From Microbispora sp. H11081 (GTDB lineage Bacteria > Actinomycetota > Actinomycetes > Streptosporangiales > Streptosporangiaceae), in the NCBI RefSeq assembly GCF_012999535.1, contig NZ_JABBWV010000016.1:62001-126000 (forward strand): 64,000 nt of DNA. Reading direction: 5' to 3'. Shown one piece after another: positions 33,034 to 42,060 of the stretch (position 1 is the stretch's first letter; the number at the start of each line of letters is the position of its first letter). The notes below the pieces were generated by a model. The model was not told where the DNA came from, made no database searches, and was given only the letters and a program-made list of their open reading frames with translations. The position numbers and the translations under genes were made by a program.

Positions 33034-33714
33034 ATGACGCAGACCCTGACCACGCCGCCGCAAGCGGTGCGGCCTCGGCGGAACAACCTCAGCACGTCGC
33101 TCACGCCGCTGGCGCTGGACGTCGCCGCGCCACTGGTCTGCTACTACGTCCTGCACGGCGCGTTCGGCGTGGGCGAGGTCGCCGCGCTGACCGCGAGCGC
33201 CGTGATCCCGGCCGTACGGGTGGCCTGGGGGGTCGTCCGCGACCGGACCTTGAACGGGCTGGCCGGGCTGACGCTGGCGGTCAACGCGGCCGGTGTCGCG
33301 CTGAGCTTCGTCACCGGCGACGGCCGCATGATGATCGCCAAGGACTCCGGTCTCAGCGGCGTGCTGAGCCTGGTGATCATGCTGTCGGCGTTCACCCGGC
33401 AGCCGGTGATGACGGCGGGCATGCGCCCGTTCATCACCAGGGGGAACGCGGCGAGGGAGGCCGCGTGGGACCGGCTCGCGGAGCGGTCCCCCCGGTTCCG
33501 CCGGGCCGTACGGAACTTCAGCGGCATCTGGGGCGGGGTGCTGCTCGCCGAGTGCGTGGCCCGGCTGGTCGGCGCGTTCACGCTGCCGGTGTCCACCATG
33601 GTCTGGCTGTCCAACGTGATGCTGATCGCCGCGATCATGCTGGGGCTCGTGCTCGCGGGGGCGTTCGCCTCCGGACCGATCATGGCGATGGTCAGGGCCG
33701 AGGCCGCGCGCTAG
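33034..33714 (+). CDS. VC0807-like multi-pass membrane protein
   Basis: A 226-aa protein with five to six TM segments and the conserved opening LALDVAAPLVCYYVLHG, typical of VC0807-family proteins of unknown function. ATG 33034 has AGGAGGAG immediately upstream and is preferred to the ORF start at 33007. Convergent with the ARMT1-type gene. Confidence 0.8.
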   Translation: MTQTLTTPPQAVRPRRNNLSTSLTPLALDVAAPLVCYYVLHGAFGVGEVAALTASAVIPAVRVAWGVVRDRTLNGLAGLTLAVNAAGVALSFVTGDGRMMIAKDSGLSGVLSLVIMLSAFTRQPVMTAGMRPFITRGNAAREAAWDRLAERSPRFRRAVRNFSGIWGGVLLAECVARLVGAFTLPVSTMVWLSNVMLIAAIMLGLVLAGAFASGPIMAMVRAEAAR

Positions 33715-33733
33715 CGCGGACCGTCCGGGCCGA

Positions 33734-34933
33734 TCAGGGGCGGGCCTGGACCATGGCGTGGGTGCCGCCGGTACGCCAGCCCCGGGAGTGGCCGGCCGCG
33801 TCCAGCTCCGCCAGCGTGCGCTCCGGCACGCCGACGAGCGCGTCCGACTTCAGCGTGCGCAGCGCGACGACAGGCCCGGGGAAGTAGCCGGTGACCGTCG
33901 CGAACGGTGTGGTCGCCGGCCATGTCCGGTCGCCGACGAGCCGCCGGTAGTTGAGATCGCCCTTCAGGACGGTCAGCGAGGCCGCCGCGAACTCCTCCCC
34001 CAGGTCGTCCGGCATGTCCGAGTAGGGCAGCGGGGCGCAGGCGAAGGGATGCGCCCGCAGCCTGAGACGCCCCTCCTCCATCGCGGCCCACAGGCGCGCG
34101 CCGGCCTCCCCCGCCCGGCCGGGCGCCGCGGCGAGCCGCCGCAGGCACGCCAGCACGTCGGCCGGGGTGGCGTCGGACACGAAGTAGGGGACGGGCTTGA
34201 CGTGGAGGACGACCTCGCCCGCGAGCCCGCGGGCGAGCAGATGGTCGACGAGCACCAGGTCGGGCAGGAGTTCGCGGCCCGCGTTGTCGGCGACCAGGCA
34301 GATCCTGCCCGGTGCGGCGGCCTCGATGAGCGACCACAGCAGCGGGGAGTCGTCCACCACCAGGTCCGCCGCCCTCTCGCGGTCTCCGTCGAGGGTGACG
34401 CCGAAGGACAGGTCGGCGCGGTTGCCCCAGAGCGAGCCGAGCAGCAGCGCCTCGGCCCGATCGGCCGGGGAGAGCGTCTCCGTCTCGTCGAGCGCCGCCA
34501 GTTCCCCGTCCACGACCGGGCCGTCGAGTTCGGCCTGCTTCATGGGGCCGAACGGATCGACCCCGCGCCACGGGCCGTCGCCGAAGTATCCGGTCGCTTC
34601 GAGCAGCTTGCGGTAGAAGTAGCTCTCGGCCCACAGGAACGGCACGTCGACGTAGCGTCCGCCGATCTTGCCGCGTCCCCACTCGGCCCATTCGGCGCCG
34701 TCGTGCGCCGACGGCTCAAGCGGCGCCATGACGTCGCGTACGACCTCGTCGAGCAGCCGGTCGAGCGCGCGTCGCCGGTCCGGGTCGTACGGCAGAGCCT
34801 CCGCGACCTGGCGGACGAGGACCGGATGCCGCTCCCTGAAGACGCTCAGGGCGTACGAGCCGGGGACGTTCCCCATGATCGGCGGTGGGATGGGCGGGGC
34901 GTCCTCCACCGTCTCGTCGCGGGCGCCATTCAT
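33734..34933 (-). CDS. ARMT1-type damage-control phosphatase (DUF89)
   Basis: A 399-aa metal-dependent phosphatase of the DUF89/ARMT1 group, which hydrolyses damaged or excess phosphometabolites such as fructose-1-phosphate and related sugar phosphates. The active-site region shows LVADNAGRELLPDLVLVDHLL (Asp-Asn pair) and VLKGDLNYRRLVGD, both diagnostic. The N-terminal helical cap includes FLWAESYFYRKLLEATGYF. ATG 34933 lies 9-10 nt after GGGAGG; ATG 34942 is too close to it. The substrate is inferred from family only. Confidence 0.88.
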   Translation of the reverse strand: MNGARDETVEDAPPIPPPIMGNVPGSYALSVFRERHPVLVRQVAEALPYDPDRRRALDRLLDEVVRDVMAPLEPSAHDGAEWAEWGRGKIGGRYVDVPFLWAESYFYRKLLEATGYFGDGPWRGVDPFGPMKQAELDGPVVDGELAALDETETLSPADRAEALLLGSLWGNRADLSFGVTLDGDRERAADLVVDDSPLLWSLIEAAAPGRICLVADNAGRELLPDLVLVDHLLARGLAGEVVLHVKPVPYFVSDATPADVLACLRRLAAAPGRAGEAGARLWAAMEEGRLRLRAHPFACAPLPYSDMPDDLGEEFAAASLTVLKGDLNYRRLVGDRTWPATTPFATVTGYFPGPVVALRTLKSDALVGVPERTLAELDAAGHSRGWRTGGTHAMVQARP

Positions 34934-35087
34934 CCCCGCCATCCTCCCTCGGCTCGCGGAACGACACCGCCAGTAAACCGCAGCGGCCGAGCGACCGGGG
35001 GCGGCGGGGGCGCGAAGGACCGATACCGAACGTGTCGGGTGACCCTGGCCCGCATGCCTACTGACACATGATGGCGCCGAAGCGAAC

Positions 35088-35184
35088 TGAAACGCGTTCT
35101 AATTGTTTCGTTCCCATGGATTCCTACCAGCGGGTAACCCGATCGACGGAGGCGCGACCGGAGGCCTGACAAGAACGCGTTTCA
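35088..35184. promoter_or_regulatory. Pair of inverted 13-bp operator-like sites in a 355-bp gap
   Basis: TGAAACGCGTTCT (35088-35100) and its exact reverse complement AGAACGCGTTTCA (35172-35184) are 71 bp apart. Each is itself nearly palindromic around ACGCGT, resembling LacI-family operators. They lie between the ARMT1-type gene and the LysR gene. The rest of the gap 34934-35288 shows no ORF or RNA I can support. Confidence 0.5.
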
Positions 35185-35288
35185 TTGGGGATGAACCGCC
35201 CGTCGGGCGACCCATCCAGAACCGTTACAGTCAAATTTCATGACAATACGGGATTGCAGCCATACCACGGGAGTCGTACCTTCCCCCT

Positions 35289-36251
35289 ATGGATCTGGAG
35301 ATCCGCCATCTGAGAATCGTTCACGCGGTCGCCGAAGCCGGAAGCGTCACGAAAGCGGCCACCCGGCTCGGCCTCGCCCAACCGTCGCTCACCGCCCAAC
35401 TCAAGCGCATCGAGCGCTCACTCGGAGGCCCTCTGTTCGAACGCGACCGCAACGGCGCCCGTCCCACTCCTCTCGGTGAAATGGTGCTGTCCCGCGCCCG
35501 GGTGCTGCTGCCCGCCGTACGGGACCTTCAGGAGGACGCGGTGCGGTTCGCCAACACCTCGGTCAAACTGCCCGGCTATCGCATCGGCGCGACGAACGGG
35601 CCCATACTCGGCGGGCTGGTGGAGCGCCTGACCGCCGACCAGCCCGGCGTCCCGGTCACCACCCGCACATCGTGGTCGGCCAGTGAGCTGACCGCGCTCG
35701 CCGTGGCGGGCCGGCTCGACTTCGTCCTGCTCGGAACGTGCGGCGACAGCCCGCCTCCCCCGGCCGAGGCGATGAACTGGACCGCGGTCGGCACCGACCC
35801 GGTCTTCGTGCTGCTGTCGGAGGACCACCCACTGGCCGGGGAACGCGAGCTCGAGCTGTCCAGCCTCGCCGACGAGCGCTGGACCGCCGCCCCCGGCGAC
35901 GGCTGTTTCGCCGACTGCTTCGCCGCCGCCTGCTCCAGGGCCGGATTCGTCCCCGAGTCCATCTACGAGACCGACGTGGGCACCTGCCTGCACCTGGTGG
36001 GGGTGGGCAAGACGGTCGCCCTGTGCCAGGCGACCTTCCGGCTCACCGCCGGGCTGGTCATGATGCCGCTGGCCGGCGCGCCGCTGCGCTGGCGGCACCT
36101 GCTCGGCTGGCACGCCGACTCGATGGGGGCGCGGGCCGCCGCGCCCATCGTCGCCGCACACGCCAGGGCCGCGTACGCCGACGCGGTCCGCCGCAGCGCC
36201 CGCTACGCGGACTGGCTCGTCACCAACCCCGACTACGGCACCGTCCCCTGA
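35289..36251 (+). CDS. LysR-family transcriptional regulator
   Basis: A 320-aa LTTR. HTH: AEAGSVTKAATRLGLAQPSLTAQLKRIERSLGGPLFERDRNGARPTPLG. The effector domain spans residues ~90-290. It stands alone between the ARMT1-type phosphatase and the protease, with no divergent partner. Two LacI-like sites precede it. A target cannot be assigned. Confidence 0.92.
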   Translation: MDLEIRHLRIVHAVAEAGSVTKAATRLGLAQPSLTAQLKRIERSLGGPLFERDRNGARPTPLGEMVLSRARVLLPAVRDLQEDAVRFANTSVKLPGYRIGATNGPILGGLVERLTADQPGVPVTTRTSWSASELTALAVAGRLDFVLLGTCGDSPPPPAEAMNWTAVGTDPVFVLLSEDHPLAGERELELSSLADERWTAAPGDGCFADCFAAACSRAGFVPESIYETDVGTCLHLVGVGKTVALCQATFRLTAGLVMMPLAGAPLRWRHLLGWHADSMGARAAAPIVAAHARAAYADAVRRSARYADWLVTNPDYGTVP

Positions 36252-36513
36252 CATGGCGGCGGGCGCGCCCAGGTCCGCCGTCTTGAATCCGGCTTAAATG
36301 TTCCGGCCATGCCTAATGGCCGGCGTACGTCGCGGCACCTCTCATTTCCGCGCTTCCGCGCGCCCGCAGGTTCTCGCGCGGTTATTTCCGGGCCAGCGAA
36401 TCCCCAGAGGAGGGCGGTTCCATAACTCGGCGATAGGGGCTAATTGATAGATCCATAGAGCGGCGCAGGTCGGTTACGTTGACGGCACCCCCCAAAGACA
36501 AGGAGAGCCACAC

Positions 36514-37668
36514 ATGCTCCACAGACGCACCGTACTCGCCGGATGCGCTCTGGCCGTCACGGCCCTCGCCACTGTCGCCACCCCCGCCATGGCCGAGCCG
36601 AACAACTCTCCCGCCTCCTCCGCCGTCAAGCCTCCGCCCGCGATGGTGGACGCCATGCAGCGCGACCTCGGGCTCACCCCCGCCCAGATCGACGCCCGCC
36701 TGGCGAACGAGGCGAAGGCGATGGCCACCGAGGCCAAGGTGCGCGCCGCCATCGGGGACGCCTACGCCGGATCCTGGGTCACCGGCACCACCGCCGAGAG
36801 CTTCATCGTCGCCACCGCCGACGCGTCCAAGGCCGGCGCGATCCTGTCCGCGGGCGCGCAGCCGAAGATCGTCGGCCGGAGCCTCTCCGCGCTCGAGTCC
36901 GCAGGGGCCGCGCTGGACCGGGCCGCCGCCAGCGCGCCCGCCTCCACGACCGTCTGGTACGTCGACGTGCTCAGCAACAGCGTCGTCGTGCTGTCCTCCA
37001 ACACCGCCGAGGCCGAGGCGTTCGTGGCCGCGAGCGGCGCCGACAAGTCGGCCGTACGCGTCGAGCGGTCCGACGAGCAGCCGCAGACCTACTACGACGT
37101 GCGCGGCGGCGACGCCTACTACATCAACAGCTCGGCCCGCTGCTCGATCGGCTTCTCCGTACGCAAGGGCACCACGAACGGCTTCGTCAGCGCCGGCCAC
37201 TGCGGCCGTGCGGGCAACAGCACGACCGGCTACAACCGGGTCGCCCAGGGTACCTTCCAGGGCTCCTCGTTCCCCGGCAACGACTACTCCTGGATCTCGG
37301 TCAACAGCAACTGGACGCCCAGGGGCTGGGTCAACAACTACAGCGGCGGCAACGTGGCCGTGAAGGGCTCGACCGCGGCGACCGTCGGTTCGTCGATCTG
37401 CCGGTCCGGTTCGACCACCGGCTGGCGCTGCGGCACCGTCCAGCAGCTCAACGCCAGCGTCCGCTACTCCCAGGGCACGGTGAGCGGCCTGACCCGGACC
37501 AACGTCTGCGCCGAGCCCGGTGACTCCGGCGGTTCGTTCATCTCGGGCAGTCAGGCCCAGGGCATGACGTCCGGCGGCTCGGGCAACTGCTCCTCCGGCG
37601 GCACCACCTACTTCCAGCCCGTCAACGAGGCCCTCTCGGCGTACGGCCTCACCCTCGTCACCGGCTAA
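36514..37668 (+). CDS. Streptogrisin-type serine protease precursor (S1)
   Basis: A 384-aa secreted chymotrypsin-fold protease. It has a signal peptide (to ~AMA, residue 27), an alpha-lytic-protease-type propeptide (residues ~40-190, with PAQIDARLANEAKA), and a mature domain from about residue 200. Catalytic residues are visible: His in SAGHCG, Asp in PGNDYSW, Ser in PGDSGGS. Cys pairs (ARCSIG/GHCG, ICRSG/WRCG, VCAEPG/NCSSG) give the usual three disulfides. The propeptide acts as folding chaperone and inhibitor. AAGGAGAG precedes ATG 36514. The gene ends at the repeat element. Confidence 0.94.
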   Translation: MLHRRTVLAGCALAVTALATVATPAMAEPNNSPASSAVKPPPAMVDAMQRDLGLTPAQIDARLANEAKAMATEAKVRAAIGDAYAGSWVTGTTAESFIVATADASKAGAILSAGAQPKIVGRSLSALESAGAALDRAAASAPASTTVWYVDVLSNSVVVLSSNTAEAEAFVAASGADKSAVRVERSDEQPQTYYDVRGGDAYYINSSARCSIGFSVRKGTTNGFVSAGHCGRAGNSTTGYNRVAQGTFQGSSFPGNDYSWISVNSNWTPRGWVNNYSGGNVAVKGSTAATVGSSICRSGSTTGWRCGTVQQLNASVRYSQGTVSGLTRTNVCAEPGDSGGSFISGSQAQGMTSGGSGNCSSGGTTYFQPVNEALSAYGLTLVTG

Positions 37669-37681
37669 CCCCCACCCACCA

Positions 37682-37921
37682 CCGTGATCTTGTAGTTTGT
37701 CGCAGTCATGGGCCCTGACCAGCACCATCACGGCCCGTGATCTTGCACAAAACCACAGCCTGGCCGCACGACCAGCAACGACGCCCTCCGTGATCATGCA
37801 ATTGCTAGATCACGGAGGGCGTTTTCGCAGGTGGAGCACACAACGGGCGGCCCGACTGCAAGATTACGAAAGGGAACGCCGCAGGTCAGAGACTTCTGTG
37901 CGACAAACTACAAGATCACGG
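37682..37921. repeat. 240-bp element with 23-bp perfect terminal inverted repeats
   Basis: A 23-base sequence beginning CCGTGATCTTG (37682-37704) recurs as its exact reverse complement at 37899-37921. Inside are CCGTGATCTTGCAC (37735-37748) and a 15-bp perfect hairpin (37781-37822). The element fills the gap between the convergent protease and dprE2 genes. The same 23-mer, followed after exactly 30 nt by CCGTGATCTTGCAC, recurs at 47037-47103. It looks like a small non-autonomous repeat family (MITE- or REP-like). Confidence 0.8.
37781..37822. terminator. Long hairpin inside the repeat element
   Basis: ACGCCCTCCGTGATC (37781-37795) and GATCACGGAGGGCGT (37808-37822) are perfectly complementary, with a loop containing GCAATTGC. 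On the plus strand the stem runs into a short T-run (37822-37825), so it may terminate the protease transcript. Confidence 0.65.
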
Positions 37922-37939
37922 CCGGGGTGGGGGGTGGGG

Positions 37940-38689
37940 TTAGCGGGGGAGGCGGCGCCATAGGGGGCGGGGAAGCAGCCGCATGACGGCGAACGCCGGC
38001 CGCAGCCGAGCGGGGACCCACACGGTCCCCTTTCTTGTGTCCAGGGCCGCCACGACCGCGTCCGCGACCTCGGCCGCCGTCACCGACATCGGGGCCGGGG
38101 TCATCCCCCGCGTCATCCGGCCGATCACGAAACCCGGGCGGACGACCACCACGCGGGCCCCGGAGCCGTGCAGCGCGTCGCCCAGTCCCTGGGCGAAGCC
38201 ATCCAGCCCGGCCTTGGCCGAGCCGTACACGAAGTTGGCCTTCCGCACCCGCACCCCGGCCACCGACGACAGCACGACGAGCGTCCCGTGGCCCTGTTCG
38301 CGCAGCCGCCGGGCGGCGGCCAGCCCGACCGAGACATGCCCCCCGAAGTTGACCGCGACGTCGCGGGCGGCGGCCACCGGGTCGGCGTCGTAGACCGCCT
38401 GGCTGCCGAGCACGCCGAACGCCGGGATCACCACGTCGAGGTCTCCGACCCGGGCGACGGCCTCCTCGATCAGGGCCGTGTGCGTCTCGGGGCGGGCGGC
38501 GTCGAAGTCCAGCACGTGGACCTCGGCGCCGAGCCGTTCCACGTCCTCCACCGGCACGACGGCGCCGCGGGCGGCGAGCACGACCCGGCGGGCGCCACGC
38601 CTGACCAGCCGTTCCACGATCGCGAGACCGATCTCGCTGCGCCCGCCGAGCAGCAGGACGGTGTCGACCGAGCCCAGCGCGTTCCTCAT
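37940..38689 (-). CDS. dprE2: Decaprenylphosphoryl-2-keto-ribose reductase (DprE2-like SDR)
   Basis: A 249-aa short-chain dehydrogenase that reduces the 2-keto intermediate to decaprenylphosphoryl-arabinose, completing the ribose-to-arabinose epimerisation begun by DprE1. The Rossmann motif LLLGGRSEIGLAIVE replaces the usual TGxxxGxG, as in DprE2 proteins. The catalytic Ser and YxxxK are in VLSSVAGVRVRKANFVYGSAKAG. ATG 38689 gives the family N-terminus. It lies 10 bp after dprE1 in an operon, which supports the specific call over a generic SDR. Confidence 0.88.
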   Translation of the reverse strand: MRNALGSVDTVLLLGGRSEIGLAIVERLVRRGARRVVLAARGAVVPVEDVERLGAEVHVLDFDAARPETHTALIEEAVARVGDLDVVIPAFGVLGSQAVYDADPVAAARDVAVNFGGHVSVGLAAARRLREQGHGTLVVLSSVAGVRVRKANFVYGSAKAGLDGFAQGLGDALHGSGARVVVVRPGFVIGRMTRGMTPAPMSVTAAEVADAVVAALDTRKGTVWVPARLRPAFAVMRLLPRPLWRRLPR

Positions 38690-38699
38690 CGGCACTCCT

Positions 38700-40037
38700 T
38701 CAGCACAGGCGCAGCCTACGGGCGAGATCGGAGACGAAGACACCGTCGGGGTCGGCCCGGCGCCGGATCTCCCGCCACTCCGGCAGCCGTGGGTACGTCG
38801 CGGCCGCCGTGGCGGCGGACATGCGGGAGTCCTTGGCCAGGTAGACGCGCCCCCCGGCGCCGGCGACCCATTCGTCGAACTCGGTCAGCATCGCGGCCAG
38901 GCCGCTCCGCCCGGCCGGGATGTCCAGGGCCAGCGTCCATCCCGGCATCGGGAACGACAGCATGCCGGGCGTCCCCTCCCCGAACCGCTTCAGCACCGCC
39001 AGGAACGAGACGACTCCATCACCGGACAGCCGCTCGACCACCCGGCGCAGCGTGTCCACCGCTTCGAACGGCACCACGAACTGGTACTGCACGAAGCCGC
39101 GCGGGCCGTACATCCGGTTCCAGCCGTCCACGCCGTCGAGCGGGTGGAAGAACGGCGCGATGCCCTGGACGATCCGGCGCGGCGCGGCGGGAGCCTTGCC
39201 GAACCAGGCGGCGTTGAAGGCCCGTACGGTGGCCCGGTTGAGCAGGCCGCCCGGCACCCGCGGCGGGGCGGCCAGCAGGGGCCGCGGCGCGAAGGCGAGC
39301 GGGTCGCGGCGCGCGCGGGCGGGCAGGTCGCCGGGCGCGGCGTGGTCGCCGCGGGTGAGCACGCCCCGGCCCATCCGCCCGCCCCGCGCGAGCAGGTCGA
39401 TCCACGCGACCGTGTAGCGGTGACCGGCGTCGGAGGCGGTCATGGTGTCCAGGGTCTCGTCGAGGTCGCGGGTGCGTTCGACGTCGACCCGCATCCACGC
39501 GGTCTCGACCGGCACGCACTGGAACGTCGCCTCGGTGATCACCCCGGTCAGTCCCATGCCGCCCACGGTGGCCCAGAACAGGTCGTCGCGGGGGCCGAGC
39601 GCGCGTGTGCTCCCGTCGGCGGTGAGCAGGCGCAGCGAGCGCAGGTGGGCGCCGAGTGAGGAGTCCACGTGGTGGTTCTTGCCGTGCACGTCGGCCGCGA
39701 CGGCCCCGCCGACCGTGACGTACCGGGTGCCCGGGGTCACCGGTACGAACCACCCGCGCGGGACGAGCGCGGTCATGAGGTCGTGCAGGCTCGTCCCCGC
39801 CGACGCGGTGACGAGCCCTCCGGGTTCGAGGCGCCACCACGGCTCCAGGGCCGTGCAGTCGAGCACGAGCCCGCCCGCGTTCTGCGCGGCGTCGCCGTAC
39901 GCGCGGCCGAGGCCGCGGGCGACGACCCCACGGCCCCCCGCCTTCGCCACGAGCGCGGCGGCCTCCTCGGCGGTGCGCGGGCGGGCCACGGTCGCGCGCG
40001 TGGGCGCCGTGCGCCCCCATCCCGTCAGCAGAGTCAT
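38700..40037 (-). CDS. dprE1: Decaprenylphosphoryl-ribose 2-oxidase (DprE1-like)
   Basis: A 445-aa FAD-dependent oxidase of the vanillyl-alcohol-oxidase fold. The FAD-binding domain contains RGLGRAYGDAAQNAGGLVLD and GTRYVTVGGAVAADVHGKNHHVDSSLGAH, the latter matching DprE1's flavin-contact loop with its conserved HGKNHH. The C-terminal substrate domain contains RGFVQYQFVVP. DprE1 is the benzothiazinone target in mycobacteria; note that the Cys-containing FQCVPV segment is present here. It overlaps the upstream prenyltransferase stop by 4 bp. Acts at the membrane face to make the arabinose donor. Confidence 0.93.
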   Translation of the reverse strand: MTLLTGWGRTAPTRATVARPRTAEEAAALVAKAGGRGVVARGLGRAYGDAAQNAGGLVLDCTALEPWWRLEPGGLVTASAGTSLHDLMTALVPRGWFVPVTPGTRYVTVGGAVAADVHGKNHHVDSSLGAHLRSLRLLTADGSTRALGPRDDLFWATVGGMGLTGVITEATFQCVPVETAWMRVDVERTRDLDETLDTMTASDAGHRYTVAWIDLLARGGRMGRGVLTRGDHAAPGDLPARARRDPLAFAPRPLLAAPPRVPGGLLNRATVRAFNAAWFGKAPAAPRRIVQGIAPFFHPLDGVDGWNRMYGPRGFVQYQFVVPFEAVDTLRRVVERLSGDGVVSFLAVLKRFGEGTPGMLSFPMPGWTLALDIPAGRSGLAAMLTEFDEWVAGAGGRVYLAKDSRMSAATAAATYPRLPEWREIRRRADPDGVFVSDLARRLRLC

Positions 40038-40981
40038 GCGAGTTGGATACCGCACGCGAGGAACACCAGCATCAGCGCGAGGAAGACCTGCAGCGGCCGG
40101 TCGCGCAGCACCAGTTCCTCGGGCTCCTCCCCCACGCCGCGGTCGACCAGCAGCGCGTGCCGCAGCACGACCAGCACGAACGGCACGATGCTGAGCGCGC
40201 AGAACACCCTGGCCGGCCCGGTGTGCTCCTGGAACGCCCACAGGCAGTAGGTGACGATCATGGCCCCCGACGCCATGACGCGCACCTGGGCGAGGTAGGT
40301 CGCGGTGTACGCCGCCAGCGTGGCGCGTGCGGCCGGGCCGTCCCCGGGCAGGGCGCGGAGTTCGGCCTCGCGTTTGCCCGCGACCAGCAGCAGCGAGCCG
40401 AGCGAGACGACGACCAGAAACCAGCTCGTCACCGGCACGGCGACGGCGACCGCCCCCGCGTACGCGCGCGCGACGTGGCAGCCGGCCACCGCGACCAGGT
40501 CCACCACGGGCTGGTCCCTGAGCCAGAGGGTGTAGGCGGTGGTGAGCGCGAGATAGGCGGCGACGACGGCGGCGAGCGGCCATCCGCCCGCGAGCCCGGC
40601 GAGCAGGCCGGCCGCCAGCAGTGCCGCGCCCACGGTCCGCGCGAGCCGTACGGACACGGTCCCGGCGGCGACCGGGCGCAGCCGCTTGCGGGGGTGGCGG
40701 CGGTCGGCGGCCACGTCGGCCGCGTCGTTGAGGAGATAGGAGCCGCTGGCGGCGAGGCAGAAGGCGGCGAACGCGACGAGCGAGCCGCGCAGGCCCGCCC
40801 CGGTGGTCAGCACCCCCGCGGCGGCGGGGGCGGCGAGGACGAGCGCGTTCTTGAGCCACTGCCGGGGCCGGCAGGCCCGCACCAGCCCCGCCGCGCGGGC
40901 GCGCAGGGAGAGCGTGCCCGCCGCGGGCACGGCGACCGGCGGGCACGCCTCCGGCGGGCGCAGGGCGGTCTCCCGCTTCAC
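40034..40981 (-). CDS. ubiA: Decaprenyl-phosphate phosphoribosyltransferase (UbiA family)
   Basis: A 315-aa polytopic membrane enzyme transferring phosphoribose from PRPP to polyprenyl phosphate, the first step of decaprenylphosphoryl-arabinose synthesis. The two Asp-rich motifs are NDAADVAADRRHPRKRLRP and the later RDQPVVDLVAVAG region. The opening RPRQWLKNALVLAAP is characteristic of the Rv3806c subgroup of UbiA. It is the first gene of the ubiA-dprE1-dprE2 operon, with ATGA overlap to dprE1. Confidence 0.92.
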   Translation of the reverse strand: MKRETALRPPEACPPVAVPAAGTLSLRARAAGLVRACRPRQWLKNALVLAAPAAAGVLTTGAGLRGSLVAFAAFCLAASGSYLLNDAADVAADRRHPRKRLRPVAAGTVSVRLARTVGAALLAAGLLAGLAGGWPLAAVVAAYLALTTAYTLWLRDQPVVDLVAVAGCHVARAYAGAVAVAVPVTSWFLVVVSLGSLLLVAGKREAELRALPGDGPAARATLAAYTATYLAQVRVMASGAMIVTYCLWAFQEHTGPARVFCALSIVPFVLVVLRHALLVDRGVGEEPEELVLRDRPLQVFLALMLVFLACGIQLA

Positions 40982-41000
40982 GGACAGGTCCGATTCCGGG

Positions 41001-41933
41001 TCAGTCCACGCGGCGGGGCCGCGACAGCAGCAGCCACGCCCCGACGACGGTGAGCGCGAGCCCGAGGATGAGCGCCACCAGCGGGAGCGTCGTCTTGATC
41101 AGCGTGATCTGGGCCATGTTGTCGCGGGCCGTCCGCACCATGTCGCTGACGGTCTCCGGCGTGAACGTCGCGGTGGCGACGAGGGCGGGCAGGCGCTCGA
41201 CGCCGTCGGACGTCCTCAGCATCTCGTTGCGCCGCTGCTCCTGCTTGACCGCCACGCCCGTGTTGGGCTCCACCCAGAACGTGATGGTGCCGTCGTAGAC
41301 GCGCTCGACCTCGACGTCTCCTGTGCCCTTCATGCCGAGAACCGAGGCGGGCGCGCTGAGCGTGTCGGTGACGGTCGGGGGGATCTTCTGGGTGAACTTG
41401 TACACCGGAAGCCCGTTGACCGTGTCCTCACCGGCGAAGACCGCGTCGTGCGCCTCGCGGACGTCGGCGTTGAACACCGGGTAGGTCTTCTTCTCGACGC
41501 CGAAGGGGAACAGGAAGATCTGGCCGCGCAACCGCACGGGCTGCGCTCCGTCCCCGCTGTCTACGCTGGCGCCGCAGCAGGTGACGCCCTGGCCGTTGTA
41601 CTTGTTGAACGCGCTGCGGAACTGCGTCATCGAGATCCGCGGGTTGGCGTTGGTGACGTCGCTCGCGGCGGTGAACTGGTCCCACACCACGTGGTCGTCC
41701 TTGGACTCCTTCACGTCGCCGCGTACGGTGACCGTGATGTTGAGGTCGCCGGTGAGGACCTTCAGGTCGCGCATGCTGAAGTAGCGCGCACCGGGGGCGG
41801 TGAACTTCAAGACGCTGTACTGGTTCGCCGGCGCCTGCACGAGCTTGTCCGCCACCTGGAACCGCAGCAGTGGCGCGAAGGCGACGAGGAACGCCCCCAT
41901 CGCCACCAGAACAACTCCCACTCCGCGGCGCAT
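41001..41933 (-). CDS. DUF3068 (PorA-family) membrane protein
   Basis: A 310-aa protein with an N-terminal TM (VGVVLVAMGAFLVAFAPLLRF), a large exported beta-rich domain and a C-terminal TM (LPLVALILGLALTVVGAWLLL) ending RPRR. VTCCGASVDSGDG supplies adjacent Cys residues. YPVFNADVREAHDAVFAGEDTVNGLPVYKF and WVEPNTGVAVKQEQRR are hallmarks of DUF3068. It is next to ubiA (20-bp gap) and a paralogous domain is fused to the AftD-like protein, linking the family to this glycan pathway. Biochemical function is not established to my knowledge. Confidence 0.85.
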   Translation of the reverse strand: MRRGVGVVLVAMGAFLVAFAPLLRFQVADKLVQAPANQYSVLKFTAPGARYFSMRDLKVLTGDLNITVTVRGDVKESKDDHVVWDQFTAASDVTNANPRISMTQFRSAFNKYNGQGVTCCGASVDSGDGAQPVRLRGQIFLFPFGVEKKTYPVFNADVREAHDAVFAGEDTVNGLPVYKFTQKIPPTVTDTLSAPASVLGMKGTGDVEVERVYDGTITFWVEPNTGVAVKQEQRRNEMLRTSDGVERLPALVATATFTPETVSDMVRTARDNMAQITLIKTTLPLVALILGLALTVVGAWLLLSRPRRVD

Positions 41934-41975
41934 GGCTCCTCCTGGGGGGCAGGCCAGTCAGTTCCTAGCAATTCT

Positions 41976-42060
41976 GAAACAGGTTCCTGTTTTCGCTGTA
42001 TGTTAGACGGGGCGATGACCGACGTCACGAGGGATATGAAAAAGTGACCGAAACAGGTTC
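41976..42060. promoter_or_regulatory. Duplicated GAAACAGGTTC operator motif
   Basis: AAACAGG-TT-CCTGTTT is a perfect dyad at 41977-41992. GAAACAGGTTC recurs at 42050-42060, just inside the acyltransferase frame. The two sites bracket the divergent starts of the DUF3068 and acyltransferase genes and suggest a shared TetR-like repressor not present in the window. Confidence 0.5.

Noticed and set aside
31393..33156. Upstream 588 codons in frame with the XRE gene
   Set aside because: Antisense to map and LysE with no domain; the real protein starts at 31392.
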